This document shows positions 1 to 59,985 of a DNA stretch of 64,000 nucleotides, piece by piece. The notes below the pieces were generated by a model that made no database searches, was not told where the DNA came from, and was given only the letters and a program-made list of their open reading frames with translations. The translations under genes were made by a program, and so were the position numbers. The first letter of the stretch is position 1. The number at the start of each line of letters is the position of its first letter. Origin of the DNA: Apostichopus japonicus (Eukaryota; Echinodermata; Holothuroidea; Aspidochirotida; Stichopodidae); contig NC_092574.1 of assembly GCF_037975245.1 (NCBI RefSeq), forward strand, positions 26,272,713-26,336,712, written 5' to 3'.

Positions 1-3000
1 GAAAAGAAAACCTCTCACTGAGGGTTGATATTCGCAATTCCTTAAACCAAATGATGCTGATAGATGTTTCCATTTGTTTTTATTGTTACAACCACTAATA
101 ACAGGTCAGAGTGATAAAAAGCAGAACCCTGGTGATTTGTTTTTAGAATAAACCAAGTGGTTCGTTGCTGAATGTCAAGGGAAACTTTGTACTTGAAGAT
201 GGCGCGCATTTTTTGTGTTGATTGTCAAATTTTCCAAGATCACATTGAATTAAGTTATGGAATTTTACCAACAATTTCTAAATTTCTTCTAATATGACCA
301 TTTCATATGAAAAAATTGAACTTGTGTGGGAAAGAAGATTGAGAGCCCGTCGTATCACGTAAAAATACCTGCTTAGGTTTACCTCAAAGTTAATCTATTG
401 ACTTTTCGTGAAGATATCCTTACGGGATGATTTCATTTGAAACAACTGGGAAGTTGTCCGATCCAAACGTAAACTTACTCCCTTGATCTAACTGAGTATA
501 AATAATGACACTTGCTGCAGTAAAACTCATTAAATGATGTGCAGATACAACACCCACGAGTCAGGTTCTGGGTCCCAGAACAAATCAACAATCATCAAAA
601 CTGAAGTCAGCAACGACCGATTGACTCACTTGTGCAGCAGAGGAAACTAAACTAATCAATATAACTTGAGGGAATGAGAAACTATAAGTTTTTCTTTAAG
701 TTACTCAAAATATGGTGAACTTTCTGATTCATGGAAGATATCTGAAGTTTCTTCTGTGACGTTTAGCTGAACTCAATTGTTGGTCAACTTGCAGTTGAGT
801 GCAGTAGAAAGGTGAGTAAATGTCGACAACGCGAAAGCCAAGTACACATAGTTATATCCGTTTCAATCATAACCACAGAGGTACAGCTTGTTTATATGTT
901 CCCTTGATTAATGAGGGAAAAAAACAAATTTCATGTTATTACCTAATTCAAAGCTGTTAGCTAAAGTGTTACTATATCTTCTCGCCGACTACGACGTGCA
1001 CGTGCAACAATTGAACCAAACCACGTAATTGCGTTGACCACAATAAATTTGCGTGAAATAAACATTGCGAAACATAAAGTGGATGGTTATTTATGATGTA
1101 AAAATTGATCGGCATTGAGACAATTTGGCTGAATCTATGGCGAGTAACTTGATCTTCTTATTCAATTTGTTCGTGTTATCTGCCAAGATCATGACATTTA
1201 TAGAATCGTTCTGAATTTAGATGCATCGACTCCCTGGTGGTTTGGTATAGCTAAACTGATTACAGATCACATCAGTCTCAGGAATCGACTTGAAATTGAG
1301 CGAAATTTGAGGAAAGGTTTAAGTTGTGATCAACGATTGAATCTTAAAGGAGCACACTTTTATGTACAAGAAATATCAGAAAATGCATGACAACATGAGG
1401 TGGACAAATTGTTGAGTGCAATGTTTAAAAGTAGCTTCCTGCCCCAAATGCAGTTGATTATCTCGCTAGGATCGATCGACAGATCCAGTATCGTTGGTGA
1501 AGTTTACCTCCATCAATGTAATAAGTATATATAAAAATTGTGTTTACATATATCTTTTGTTTCAATGTGGCAAGCTGTCATCATCTGATGCTTGACTTAA
1601 TTAGAAGAGGTGTGTCTGGTTCCTGCAGAAATACAGCTATACATATTTGTTCTTGTTTTTTATTAATATAGGCCATATTTGTCGTTGAAATTCGGAATAT
1701 TGTTCAAATATGTTGAGGTGAATTATTGGCGGACTTATCTATTGTGCGACAGTCTCTGTGTACCACATATTTCGTCAATGTCAAACGAAAGTGAATTTCA
1801 TTATTGTTTACATAAATTCTATTAAATATTGGTATCCGAACCTACTACTTTAACTTTAGATTCGACTACTGTAGATGAAGCCATAATGCGGAGGATTTTT
1901 ATATCATGAACTCCATATAAACATCTCAGTACTGGGCGCTCTGGGAATATTGTATGACACCCTGCATAAGAAAAAACGTCATACTTTAATATGTACTATG
2001 AGCTATGAAAAAGTAGATGGTGCAATTTAGAAAAGTCAATAACTGCATCTGTGAGATAGACGTATTTAATTTGAGGTTGAAGCTTTAAAGGTCAACCATC
2101 TACGCTGATAAGATCGAAATGACCTTCATACCTGATATTGCACGAGACATAAATGTGTTTTGTGGTCATATATGAGGCAAAAAATGAACGCTGTGAGAGG
2201 CGTGTTTCATTCAACCGTCGGTATGTTGACCACAATATTTACTTTCTATTTACGACATGGTTTGTTTTCAATTAGTAGTGGACTGGCATCGAGAATGACA
2301 CATACAAATTAATATCAGCAACGTTTGCCGTTTCAGACGACAACTCACACTAAGCATTCGCCAACTCAACCTTGAACCAACAATCAGCTGTTGTTTCAGT
2401 AAGAGATTAATTTTCAGAAATGGCTTTAAAATCTTTTTTTTCTCTTCAAATATTGATCATCTGTAACATAGGATAATAATATGTCAAGGGGCTATATTCG
2501 TATTGTGTAAGCCAATTAAAATACAGACTTTGATGACGTTATTGCACTGAGGTTTATATTTTTTTCCCATACAGACATAACTATTATCAAAATGAGATCC
2601 ACTTCTATGTAGCAATTCAGAAGTGAAGAGCATTAATAAGAGCGTGGATTAAAACATAACTAATGTAAAAGCACAATCCGTGATGAAAGATTCGTTAGAA
2701 ATATCATGAGTTGGTGAAATTTATGATTTGACATTTGAAGACCATATGTAATGATGCTTTGATCTGCAGAGTGTCCTATAGGAATGTTCCATTTCATGTT
2801 ATTTATGATATCGATTGAAGTTATACCATATGCCACCGGGTTCATAACAACCACAATAATATTACATAAAAGTGAACATATAATTGAATGTGCTGTAAGA
2901 GCAAATTAATATGAGCAGACAAAGGGAGGGGGCTCTCGTTGTGTATAATTCCATATAATTCCGTATATATATAATTTCATATACTATATAATTCCATATA

Positions 3001-3080
3001 TACCGTATTTGTCTTCGGAAATTAAAAGCTTATCAGCTCCAGCAACGCATCATCACTTTGTCAATCCAATATCCATCCAA

Positions 3081-3566
3081 ATGGATGCGCGATTAATGAT
3101 CAGGTTGTCTTACATCAGCTCTATATTATTTAATGAATGTGTATCATCAATATGTATAGTTTACTCTCCGATGAGATCCAGACCTCATTGAAATGGATGT
3201 AGGCATGATGATCAGGATGTACTGACCTAACTCTAAATTCATGTTAGTGTATCATCAATATGTAAAGTTTACTCTCCGATGAGATCCAGTCCTCATGGAG
3301 ATGGATGTACGAACGATGATCAGGTTGTGTTAACCTAACTCTAAATTGGTGCAGTGTATCATCAATATGTTAAGTTTACTCTCCGATGAAATCCAGTCCT
3401 CATGGAGATGGATGTACAAATGATGATCAGATTGTGTTAACCTAACTCTAAATTTATGCAGTGTATATCATTAATATGTATAATTTATTTCCGATGACAT
3501 ACAATCCAGTCCCTTTCGAGATGGCTGTAGCCTACGAATGACGATCAGCTTGTATTACCACAACTC
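3081..3566. repeat. Tandem array, about 110-bp unit, 4.5 copies
   Basis: Units starting with ATGG(A/C)TG begin at 3081, 3193, 3301, 3408 and 3521, giving spacings of 112, 108, 107 and 113. Each full unit contains GATCAG, a CTAACTCTAAAT-like block, ATCAATATGT and CCGATGAGATCCAGTCC-like sequence. The central copies are the most alike; the outer ones have diverged. Confidence 0.9.
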
Positions 3567-3771
3567 AATATGCGTACAAAAAAATTCAAGAAAGTTGATA
3601 TGAGAAGGTCGTAGCTTTTCCTGACCTACAATCATCTTTACACACATCTGTACACATGTTGTCCCTGTTTTACTTCCAGTTTGACTTGAATGAAGCATTG
3701 TCGTTAAAAGAACAAACTTTGTGATCTTGGGGACAACGACAAAGAGAAAGTCGTGATACTTCTTATGCAAT

Positions 3772-3980
3772 GAACGTGTGGCAGCTGTTTTTGAATTGGT
3801 GATTTACACGATTCGTTTAACATTTGTTAACATTAAGTAAACCGTTTACAAGTAACTGACCAATTCTACTCCTTTGAACGTGTGGCAGCTGTTTTTGAAT
3901 TGGTGATTTACACGATTCGTTTAACATTTGTTAACATTGAGTAAACCGTTTACAAGTAACTGACCAATTCTACATCCTTT
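3772..3980. repeat. 104-bp tandem duplication, nearly identical copies
   Basis: The segment beginning GAACGTGTGGCAGCTG at 3772 recurs at 3876. I see one substitution (ATTAAGT versus ATTGAGT) and a 2-bp difference near the end. The near-identity suggests a recent duplication. Confidence 0.93.
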
Positions 3981-4414
3981 GATCGCAAAAAATATATATA
4001 TAAAAACAGCAACTGCAACGCACAGTTGTATGTAGCATCGTTTCTATGAATATTTACGTTGTATTTGATTGAACTGGTGTTTGTCTCACACGTTTATATG
4101 CCGTGAAATATTCGACGGGAGATGTATTACGACTATTCATGCGTAAAAGATATTGTTTACAGCTGGATGTGCAAGAACAACACGCTATTACCACAATTTT
4201 CAGCTTTTTAAGCTCAGATGTTCTTAACTACACTTTTTCTCATTCAATCTGTTTAATTTCACGTTCCGTTTGGTTTTTTATTAAAATACGTCAACCGATG
4301 TACCTAACCTCATTTTTCAATCAAGTATTACAAATGTTGTTTTAATAACCGTTCGTCCTTCGTTCGTTCACTTCGTATCAGCATGAATGGGGAAATTGAA
4401 TGCTATGGCCTTAC

Positions 4415-51494
<47,080 letters not shown>

Positions 51495-51960
51495 GATGAT
51501 TGCGTAAGCATCCACTGAGCACCTGTCAACGTTCTGTGGTCGCTTCAGTTGATACACATGTATATCGTATATGCTAATCCGTGTAAAATCGTGTTCCTTC
51601 TAATCCTTTGACAAGACACAAAATCCTTGTTAATGAAGGCGATAAATGTTACAACACTTGTAAACACGCGAGGATCAACATCTTCTCATGTTTATCGTAA
51701 AAGACAAAATACCTCGTACAAACATTGGCAATTTCTTAATCACACGTAAGGCGAGTAGTACACAGCACAGCCATAACGCTGTTGTGTATGCGGTCTTCCT
51801 GAGACGGCGTTTCGCGTTACTGTTGTTACGTACACGTGCAACGTAACCCAAGCACCAAAACACAACTTTGATTTGCAGTTAGTTATGTGTGTTGGCGCTC
51901 GACCCGTTCGTTCTCTGTGTCAGGGCAGTCGAAGAGAGAAGGAAGTCGGCATTGTTTGGT
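51495..51960 (-). promoter_or_regulatory. Candidate 5' untranslated/promoter region of the sGC alpha gene
   Basis: Directly upstream of the start codon the sequence becomes less AT-rich and CpG-richer, most clearly at 51770-51950. It includes an E-box CACGTG at 51833-51838 next to TACGTAAC-type motifs. There is no clear TATA box, and the transcription start cannot be placed. A short out-of-frame upstream ATG (51559) ends after four codons. A noncoding first exon further upstream is possible. Confidence 0.3.
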
Positions 51961-54900
51961 ATTAATAATCTGTATACGAAGATACGAACGTAGGAAAGCA
52001 ATGTTAAGCACGTAGCAAGTATGATTTCTGTTGGGTATGTAGGTCAACTCATCTCGCCTGTGTGTACATGGAATGTGGGATAATTATTCACAGCGTTTCG
52101 GGCTAAAAGGGAAAGATTAAAATGAAACGGGTGTATGCCTAATTAGTCTCAGACGTTGCATTAAGATGAATTACCATTTTAAAATGTTAAAACTGGCTAT
52201 CATAGAATGAATAAAAGCCGGTCGTTTCCCATTGTGAGTTTCGATATATCAAAAGCAAATATAGACCTTGACCTTATCTCTATCTTTGTCATATAAGGAT
52301 ACTTTAGTAACTTTTATGTACGCCAATTTAAAAGGGGAAAAAACGATCAGATGAAATTCAAGGAGGGTGTCGTTTTTAATTACTGTCAGAGATATACTTT
52401 TCATAATTTCTTTTGTGTTTAAATGTAGATCAGGCACAAATAAATACCATTTTCTATCTTGTGATTGTAATCTTTTCCTGTGGGTTTTCTGTCACATGAA
52501 GCATTACCAAACATCAGGAGCGCGTTGCTTATTTTAGGAAGGGGAAGGTAGCATATATATATATATAGTACTATAACAACACTGTGTTGAAGTCTCGTAC
52601 GTGAAGGTTTAAACATCTGACGAGCCTTGGGCAGTTATTTCTGTCGAAGTTTAGTACAGCAAGACTCGACTTGAGTGTTTAAAAGTAGGTGAAATGTAGA
52701 ACAACTTTTGATTAAATCTTTAACAGCGCTTGAAACTGGTATTTTGCGTTTAGAAGCTGATATATAGGCCGTGAGCGCATAGTTACCAAGAGAGGGGGGG
52801 GGGGGGCTGATAAGTAATTGATATAATTGGCATTGATGAAGGAGATACTCAGAAAATAAACGTCATCATTATTTTATTAAACTGTTACAAATTTGTCACC
52901 CAGACGCTGATGTCACATTGATCACGTTAATCTCAACTTAATTGATACTACTATTTCTAAAAAGGTAAGACAAATGGCCTGCGTTATTATATCATTTAAA
53001 AATAATTAGATTAAACACTAAATGCTACTTAAAGAATGCTGAATGGAACAGTAGCCTTTACAATTTGACATGAACTGTTGTTCTGACTGTGTGTGAGACT
53101 ATCGAGAAAGGTGTGGTTCATAATGGGGTAGGTGGAGAGTATTTCATGATCAGCTTTCAGCTAGGTTTACAATTCATCAGTACTGCATCCAAATATGATG
53201 CACGATATCTGATGCGCGAAAAACAAACCCTGATCACTAAAGCATGCTGAAACATCAAGAAACATTAAAATGCCACATTTGTACTCATTTAGCAATTTAC
53301 ATTGTCTAACATAAACCTATCCTCGACGTCTGGGAGTAAATAGGGCCAGTGGAGTAGGTTAGGGTTAGGCTTGGAGGATCAGAACATTCTGAAATATACA
53401 CAGCCAATAAAATATATTGTCATTGTAGCATTTTTAACTTTGTGGGTTCTATACAGATGGCCTTTAACATTCAGTGTTTCTATGGCAACACGATGAGATC
53501 CAATTGATCGAGGTAGTACTCACTGAACCGATTTCAGTCGACTTTGGCGTTCCACATACATGGGAATCAGGGAATGGGTTAGTATAGCCATGTAACCGCA
53601 AAATATAAGACCCTGAATTAATAACTAGTCGAATCGAAACAATCGACCGGCCCTTATAAAGAAACCTGTTGTAAAGGTTATGTGACTACACTAACCAACT
53701 ATTCATTGATCTAACGGATGTCTTCTCATTTGTCGGGTCATTTACACCCCCCCCCCTTTCCCATCCCCTCCTAACCCTAACTCATTCGCCATTTTATCAT
53801 GTGTGGTTTGGTAAGGTAACATTGCAGCGAGTAAAACCTACATACACATTCACCTACTGAATCAAACGACCGGATACCAGACTACACAGAGATATTGTGA
53901 CGATGTTTGTGTTGGGAAGCCTACCTGTATGCTTCAATATCGTGTTCTCAGCTTCTGTAATTATTTACAACATAGCCGGACAATTTTCCTCAGACTTCCC
54001 GTCGTTCGAAGATAGTGACGACAATGGAGAAAGAGATGAGAAGGATTGTCATTGACAAAACGACTGCGGTTAAAGACTACTTGGGGGTTTTCAGACGGTT
54101 GTATACCTTCCTGATTGGTACGTGTAGACAGCGCAATTACAACTTTCAGCTAGACGACTATAAATTAAATTCATAAATACCATCTTGATGTTTTCTTTTT
54201 TAATTTTCTGAAAACTTCCCTCGGTGAGACTGTCTATAGCGAATTGATCAAAGTTATAATGAGAAATTACCTTGCTGACAAAACGACTGATTAAATACTA
54301 GTTACCAAACAGGTCAAGGATTCGCGACCTCTTTTGTTGGTGCAGGCGACATGCTTCAGTATCACTTTCAGCTTTGATCACCTCATCACATCCTGACGAT
54401 TCTCAGAGACTTCCCGTCGCGAGTCGCGCCAAATGAGGGAACGAAAATCGAAAAGCATTTTTTCGACCGAGATGCCTCTCGTGGCTTATGTTTCAATCAG
54501 AATTGTCACAGATATTAGCTGCCGCTAGATCCACTCATATCCCCGCTGTTATATTTAATCCACCTTTGCTTTCAAGTGTAAAGTATGTAAATGATAACCT
54601 CCAGAAATGTCTTTGCCTCTGGCAGGCTTTTCGAGAAAGAAAAAAAAAACCGGTCTGGATAACTTGTGTCATACTCTAAATTAGCTTTACAGTGCAGCCT
54701 ATCTCCTATAGTATACATGCTGCATGCATAAATGGTCTTTCGTCATAGTAGCAATGCTGTGTACAGGCTTGTATACTAGATTTGGATCTGTCTTTTGTTG
54801 AAATATTTGTCTTGGTCTTTTATTTTGTTTGGTAAACACAAACAGGTTTAACTTAATAAATTGCGACAACAAAAAAGAGAAGGCCAATGAGCATAGGGTC

Positions 54901-55851
54901 ATGCTGAAGGGAATTCAATACAGGGTAGACGACGCTAGTATATCGAAAATTGGCAAAGCTAATTATTCATACAAACAGTGGCTATTGAATCTTTATTTGT
55001 TTCCAAACAAATAATTTTCGTTTTTTGGGGGAAGGCTCTTTTGGTGTACTGTATACTTAAACAATTTATCACCGAACAGCTAGTAAATCATGGCTAGTAT
55101 ACTAAGCAGATTTATGTCTAAATAAGGTATCTATAAATACATTCAAGTATGTATTCCCACACCGTACACCATACATATAGCCTATATAATGTGATTCTAT
55201 TACCAAACAAAAAATCGCATTCAGTTGAAGAACTCGGTAGTTTAATTTCTTCGCAACGGTGAACGCGAATAGCGTCTAAGTCTGGACAAGTATTATCAGT
55301 TATCGATTTTTAGACGAATTTTTGCTATATTACTGTTTAGATAAGCAGCGACTGTCTAAAACTGTATCAGAAGTTCCAATACAGGGAGGAACAAACGCGA
55401 GACATTAATATGAGGGTAAGGGTGATATGGAAGTACATTAATGCATATTGAGGTTTTACCGTTATGTGCAGTAGACAGTACAAGAAATTACACGTTGATT
55501 TACGCTGGGCTATATAGGCCAGATATTAACGGCACAAATATTATCTTTGTTATCTGAATAACGGTATATCTTACAATGACAATTGATTATGTGTTATATA
55601 GTATTTTGTATTATATATTATATATAGGATGAATATTCTTATTCACTAGAAAAGTCGCACCAGTTGAAAATTCCAGTTACACATTGGATGGATATAGTTT
55701 CCATGCATAATGATAGGAGGTTCGCGGAAGGCGATAATAGTTGGAAATGGATGAACAGGTGATAACGGTGAACTTTTCAACCAACCAATGGTGTACCTTA
55801 CATGAAAACACATGCGTGATAATCGTATGATGTACTAATTGTATAGACATA

Positions 55852-55853
<2 letters not shown>

Positions 55854-55905
<52 letters not shown>
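55854..55905. repeat. (AT)n microsatellite, about 50 bp
   Basis: Uninterrupted AT alternation. Confidence 0.97.
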
Positions 55906-55908
<3 letters not shown>

Positions 55909-57154
55909 TATGTTTATATTAAATTACTCCAAGTGTCAGCCCCAGCACCTATCTCCCTTCTCGTGAACTCCAGCGACGTAAAGCATATTTGTGCTATTCC
56001 TTTACAGTGTTGTCGGATTGCTAAATATGCATAAAACGAATGCGCATATAGAAGCACCAGTTTAAATGGGCCCCAAAGGTCGGCTCGGACATATGTAAAT
56101 AACGCCAGGCAAGACACGTAAACTTACCATTTTCGGGATGTGTCCGCAAAGGAATTGGGGGGGGGGGGCTAAAGCATGGTGGTTTTAGGAGCTCAGGGTT
56201 TGTAATTCCGGCACTTTCTTGTAGTTTACATTATTAACCATTCTATAATCCAATCTCTTTATAAGAGCAGTGTAAAGTCAACCTATACACACTAATCGAT
56301 CCGACCTATATATCATCATTTGTTTGAAACAACCACCGTATGTAACTAGGAATAAACCGCGTCAGTTTATGACGATAACCGTTCGTTGGAAATTTGGTTT
56401 AAGTTAAATATTCAGTACTTATATAGAAAGAAGGTAAAAACAAGCACTCCTCATCTAAAATGTTTTTAGCTCAAGACTTGCCTCACAATTTTCAATCATT
56501 TGCAGTATGGTGCTAAAAATAAAACTGGAAGAAAATATATGTAGTGTAGTCTTGACAAATATTATAGCCTAGTCTAAATTCTTTAAATATCCCAAAGCTC
56601 TCCATAAAGCTTTCTTTACTGTCATTTCACCCTTTCCTTCTGTAAGTTGAAATATACTTCCAATAAGCCGATCCATGTACCCATGGGAGCTAGTAGCCCT
56701 ATTTTTATTTCCTTTAATTTAACGCAATTGCATTCGTCAGATAAATTAAACCCCTGATATGAAATCCCTAGGTGTATGCGAGGCTCTGTATATATCATAA
56801 TGTCGATGGAAATTGTAATAACATCAGCGTAGTGCAAAATCCGTTTTTTTCTTTTTTTCTCTTTTTCTTTCTCTGACTTATTTTCAACTATTTCCAAGAA
56901 TGATAAGAAAAAAATAATAATCTTGATGTAGTTTTCAAAACATTTTTTTGGCTCTGTAATTGTGGAAGTGTACTTTTTTTCATAATGAAGTAGATAGTGG
57001 TATTGTATTTAAATTAACAGACATGGGTTCATTGCAGTATACGTTTGAAAAGTGCAATAGGTTGAATAAGTAAATATAAATGTTTGTACTTGAAGAAATG
57101 TACGATCGCACGGATAGTTGCTAAAAGAAGAATAAGATGATTGAATGTATGCTA

Positions 57155-57750
57155 AAATACATAATGGAACCTGTACCCGGTTAAATATTAGGATAAAAAT
57201 GATTTCTGCGCGGTACACAAATGCATAACGGAACCGGTAACCGGTTAAATGAAGTAAAAAGTAAAACGATCGTGATTATACCAATGTATGATTGAATCGG
57301 TAATTAGTTAATTAAAAGAATGCAATGGTTGTGCATGCGCGAATGCAAGATGGAACCGGTAATAGGTTGATGAAGACAATAACATGATTGTACATATACA
57401 AATGCATAGCGGAACCGGTAACCGGTTAAATGACATAAAAAGTAAAACTACCGTGACTATACCAATGTGTGATTGAATCGGTAATCGGTTAATTAAAAGA
57501 ATGCAATGGTTGTGCAAGCGCGAATGCACGATGGAACCGGTAATAGGTTGATGAAGACACTGAATAACATGATCGTGCATATACAAATGCATAACGGAAC
57601 CGGTAACCGGTTAATTGAAATAAAAAGTAAAACGATCATACCAATTGATTAAACCAATGTATGATTGAATTGGTAATCGGTTAATTGAAATAAAAAGTAA
57701 AACGATCATACCAATTGATTAAACCAATGTATGATTGAATCGGTAATCGG
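57155..57750. repeat. Tandem array with about 181-bp unit built on ACCGGTAACCGGTT motifs
   Basis: The marker ATGCATA(A/G)CGGAACCGG occurs at 57221, 57402 and 57587 (spacings 181 and 185), with a degenerate copy near 57160. Each unit also holds GATTGAATCGGTAAT and GGAACCGGTAATAGG variants. After the third marker, a 70-bp block starting TTAATTGAAATAAAAAG (57611) is repeated at 57681, almost unchanged. Confidence 0.93.
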
Positions 57751-58956
57751 TTAATTAAGAGAATGCAATGGTTCTATATTAATATACATATAAAAATATA
57801 CATGTATATAATATACATAATAATATACATCTCTTTTTAATGATAGCAATGTATGTATCTGACGTTCGATAATTTGTTGTAAATCTTATCTTATCTCAAC
57901 TCATCCGACCTTAGCAATAATGTTTTCGAGAGACTTGAAATACATTTCGACATGCCAAGGTCAACTATGAAACAAACGTAATCATCAGAACTGTGACAAA
58001 ATCTGGTTTTATACTTATCTATTTTTGTCATTTTCTTAGCTGTTTTTTGACAAAAACAAGCAGAGCATAGGATGATCTCGTCCTTGGCTTTAATTTAGGT
58101 AATGTCGTGAAAAGGTTGTACTCTATGTTAGGAGAACGATCGCATACAGACATAGTGCAGTTCATGTCGGAGTAATGATAAAAGGCTGTTATGCAAGTCA
58201 GTATTCGGAGTGATGCAGTTGTAGCCAAAAACACTCGATTGGCTAAAAACAGGTGAACGGACTGGGTGTAACATATAGCTCCATACTTTTTACATTTTTT
58301 TATACTTTTTTGGTTTCACATTTTTCGTTGTAAGAAGATAAAGCTGTCGTAACACTTAATCCGTCACTTTCCAAGTCCGCTTTATCAGAGATAGACGTTT
58401 TCAACTGACTTATTCTACCCACCATATGATAGCTGATCATGATATATACAAATCTATCCACCATGACCATTCCGATTTCGAGCTAGAAAAGATGAACGCT
58501 GGTAGCAAATTAGAACGACTTCCCAACGAACATGTCAGCTCTCGTTACATAAACTTCAAATTTCAACAACGAATTGCCAAAAACAATTAAACCACCCTCA
58601 GTTCTCTTAGCCGCCTTTTACAGCATGGTTTTTGTTTCATGCTCTTCAAAATCCACCAATCAAAAGTGATAATGACAACTCCAGACATGCAAATAGGTCA
58701 CTTACTTAGGTCACCTAATTAGGTCACTTTAGAGCCTTATCCTGAAAATGAGTAATCTTTCGATCGAACGCACGTTATTCTAATTGTGATATGTGATAAT
58801 TGTGATGTGTGTCGTCTGGCAAGGGTGTTGTTCAATAACAACTTCCCGACATGGACGTTAAATGGATGTGTGCCGAGAGATTGGCTTCGGTCAGCTTGCG
58901 AGTCTATAAGCCTCCATGGCTTCTTTCGCGAGTTCCTGCTTGCGGGAAGATCACAT

Positions 58957-58979
58957 ATACATACATACATACATACATA
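58957..58979. repeat. (CATA)n microsatellite
   Basis: Five CATA units. Confidence 0.9.
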
Positions 58980-59434
58980 ACTGCAATGGGACATGGCCTA
59001 TCTTGAATAAATAGTCATGTTTTGATAACGTATAAAATATGAATGAAATCATTTTATTTTAAGTTATTACACTTATCGAATATGGAATAACGTTTGTTAA
59101 GCACGGTTCACGACCTTGTTTTAACATATGTGCTATGAAATATGCGGTGAAGTGAAGATCATTTTGAACATTGATAAATAATTCTAGGTACATGCAAAGC
59201 ACTTTATTTTCTGAATCGGATCCGTGACGTAGCAAGGAGCAACCTGGTCCCGGTGCTGATATAGAAATGGAGGGTCCACATTCACAGAAACACAACCACA
59301 GTTTGAGCTTGTATGATAATCTTTGGATATCTGGTACCTTTAGATGTCCAGTTATGGCCGCACTCTCAGGCTTTTCTTTGTAGAGGACGGGGTTTCGTTT
59401 AGAATTCCCATTTTGCTGGGTTTCGGGAAAGAAC

Positions 59435-59802
59435 TCTAAGAACCGACATGGCACCGGCTTATCTGGCAGAATTACTGAACATACGCAGTAATGGGCGCAC
59501 CCTTCGCTCAAATACATATAGTCTCCACCAACATATCGTAAATACCAAGTTATACTGCGATAGGGCGTTCCATGTCTTGCGCGCCACGTTTATGGAATAC
59601 CTTATACCAGAGTCTCTTCGTGCACTTGATCATTTTCAAACTTTCAGGTCTCATCTCAAAACCTTCCTCCTTGCTTAGTACTAGTAGTGTTTCTTTCTCT
59701 GCATTCTTTGTAAGCGCTTTAAGATATTCATTATATAAAACGCTATATAAATGTTTATTATTATTATTATTACTTTTATTACTTTTATTATTATTATTAT
59801 TA
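59435..59802 (+). mobile_element. 5'-truncated LINE retrotransposon 3' end
   Basis: The plus-strand frame from 59448 reads MAPAYLAELL then LRSNTYSLH, YCDRAFHV and HFQTFRSHLKTFLL. This is the characteristic C-terminal end of LINE reverse-transcriptase polyproteins, just past the RT core. In the middle, CAPRLWNTL is found in the next frame (from 59572), so two nearby compensating indels have broken the frame. The coding part stops near 59680. The tail has GCGCTTTAAGATATT and CGCTATATAAATG followed by (ATT)n, a 3' end common in CR1/L2-like LINEs. The copy is dead: it lacks the RT core and is frameshifted. Confidence 0.85.
59756..59802 (+). repeat. (ATT)n tail of the LINE remnant
   Basis: ATT units interrupted twice by ACTTTT. 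It sits right after the CGCTATATAAATG terminus, as expected for a LINE with a microsatellite-like 3' tail. Confidence 0.88.
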
Positions 59803-59862
59803 ACTGTTCTTAACAGTATTTAAGACATAATCAAATTAATACAATCTGCTTATTTTAAAATT

Positions 59863-59985
59863 TAAAATAAAATAAAGCTGTTAGCAAACTGCTTATCCAC
59901 TAGAGAGCCTGTGTAAGAGAATGTGTAAAAGTAAGTTGGCCTGACGTTTCGATCCTAGCAGGATTTTTCTTCAAAGGCTAAATGA
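59863..59985. repeat. Left inverted repeat of the 2-kb element
   Basis: Reverse complement of 61771-61872 with few mismatches plus a 15-bp insertion before GGCCTGACG. Confidence 0.9.

Larger units (their letters stand above)
1..4414 (-). other. Start of intron 6 of the sGC alpha gene (runs off the left edge)
   Basis: No coding exon was recognised on either strand. I looked on the minus strand for the expected continuation of the cyclase domain and did not find it. The stretch is AT-rich. It holds a short degenerate run of TATAATTCC-like units at about 2943-3004 and the two tandem repeats listed separately. Confidence 0.7.

Noticed and set aside
51495-51557. N-terminal extension of exon 1 upstream of the ATG at 51494
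   Set aside because: The extension starts at a GTG, not an ATG, and the frame has no ATG before the TAG at 51600-51602.
59059-59517. 152-codon minus-strand open frame
   Set aside because: Partly antisense to the LINE remnant, no recognisable domain, Cys/Leu-rich low-specificity composition; likely repeat-derived chance frame.
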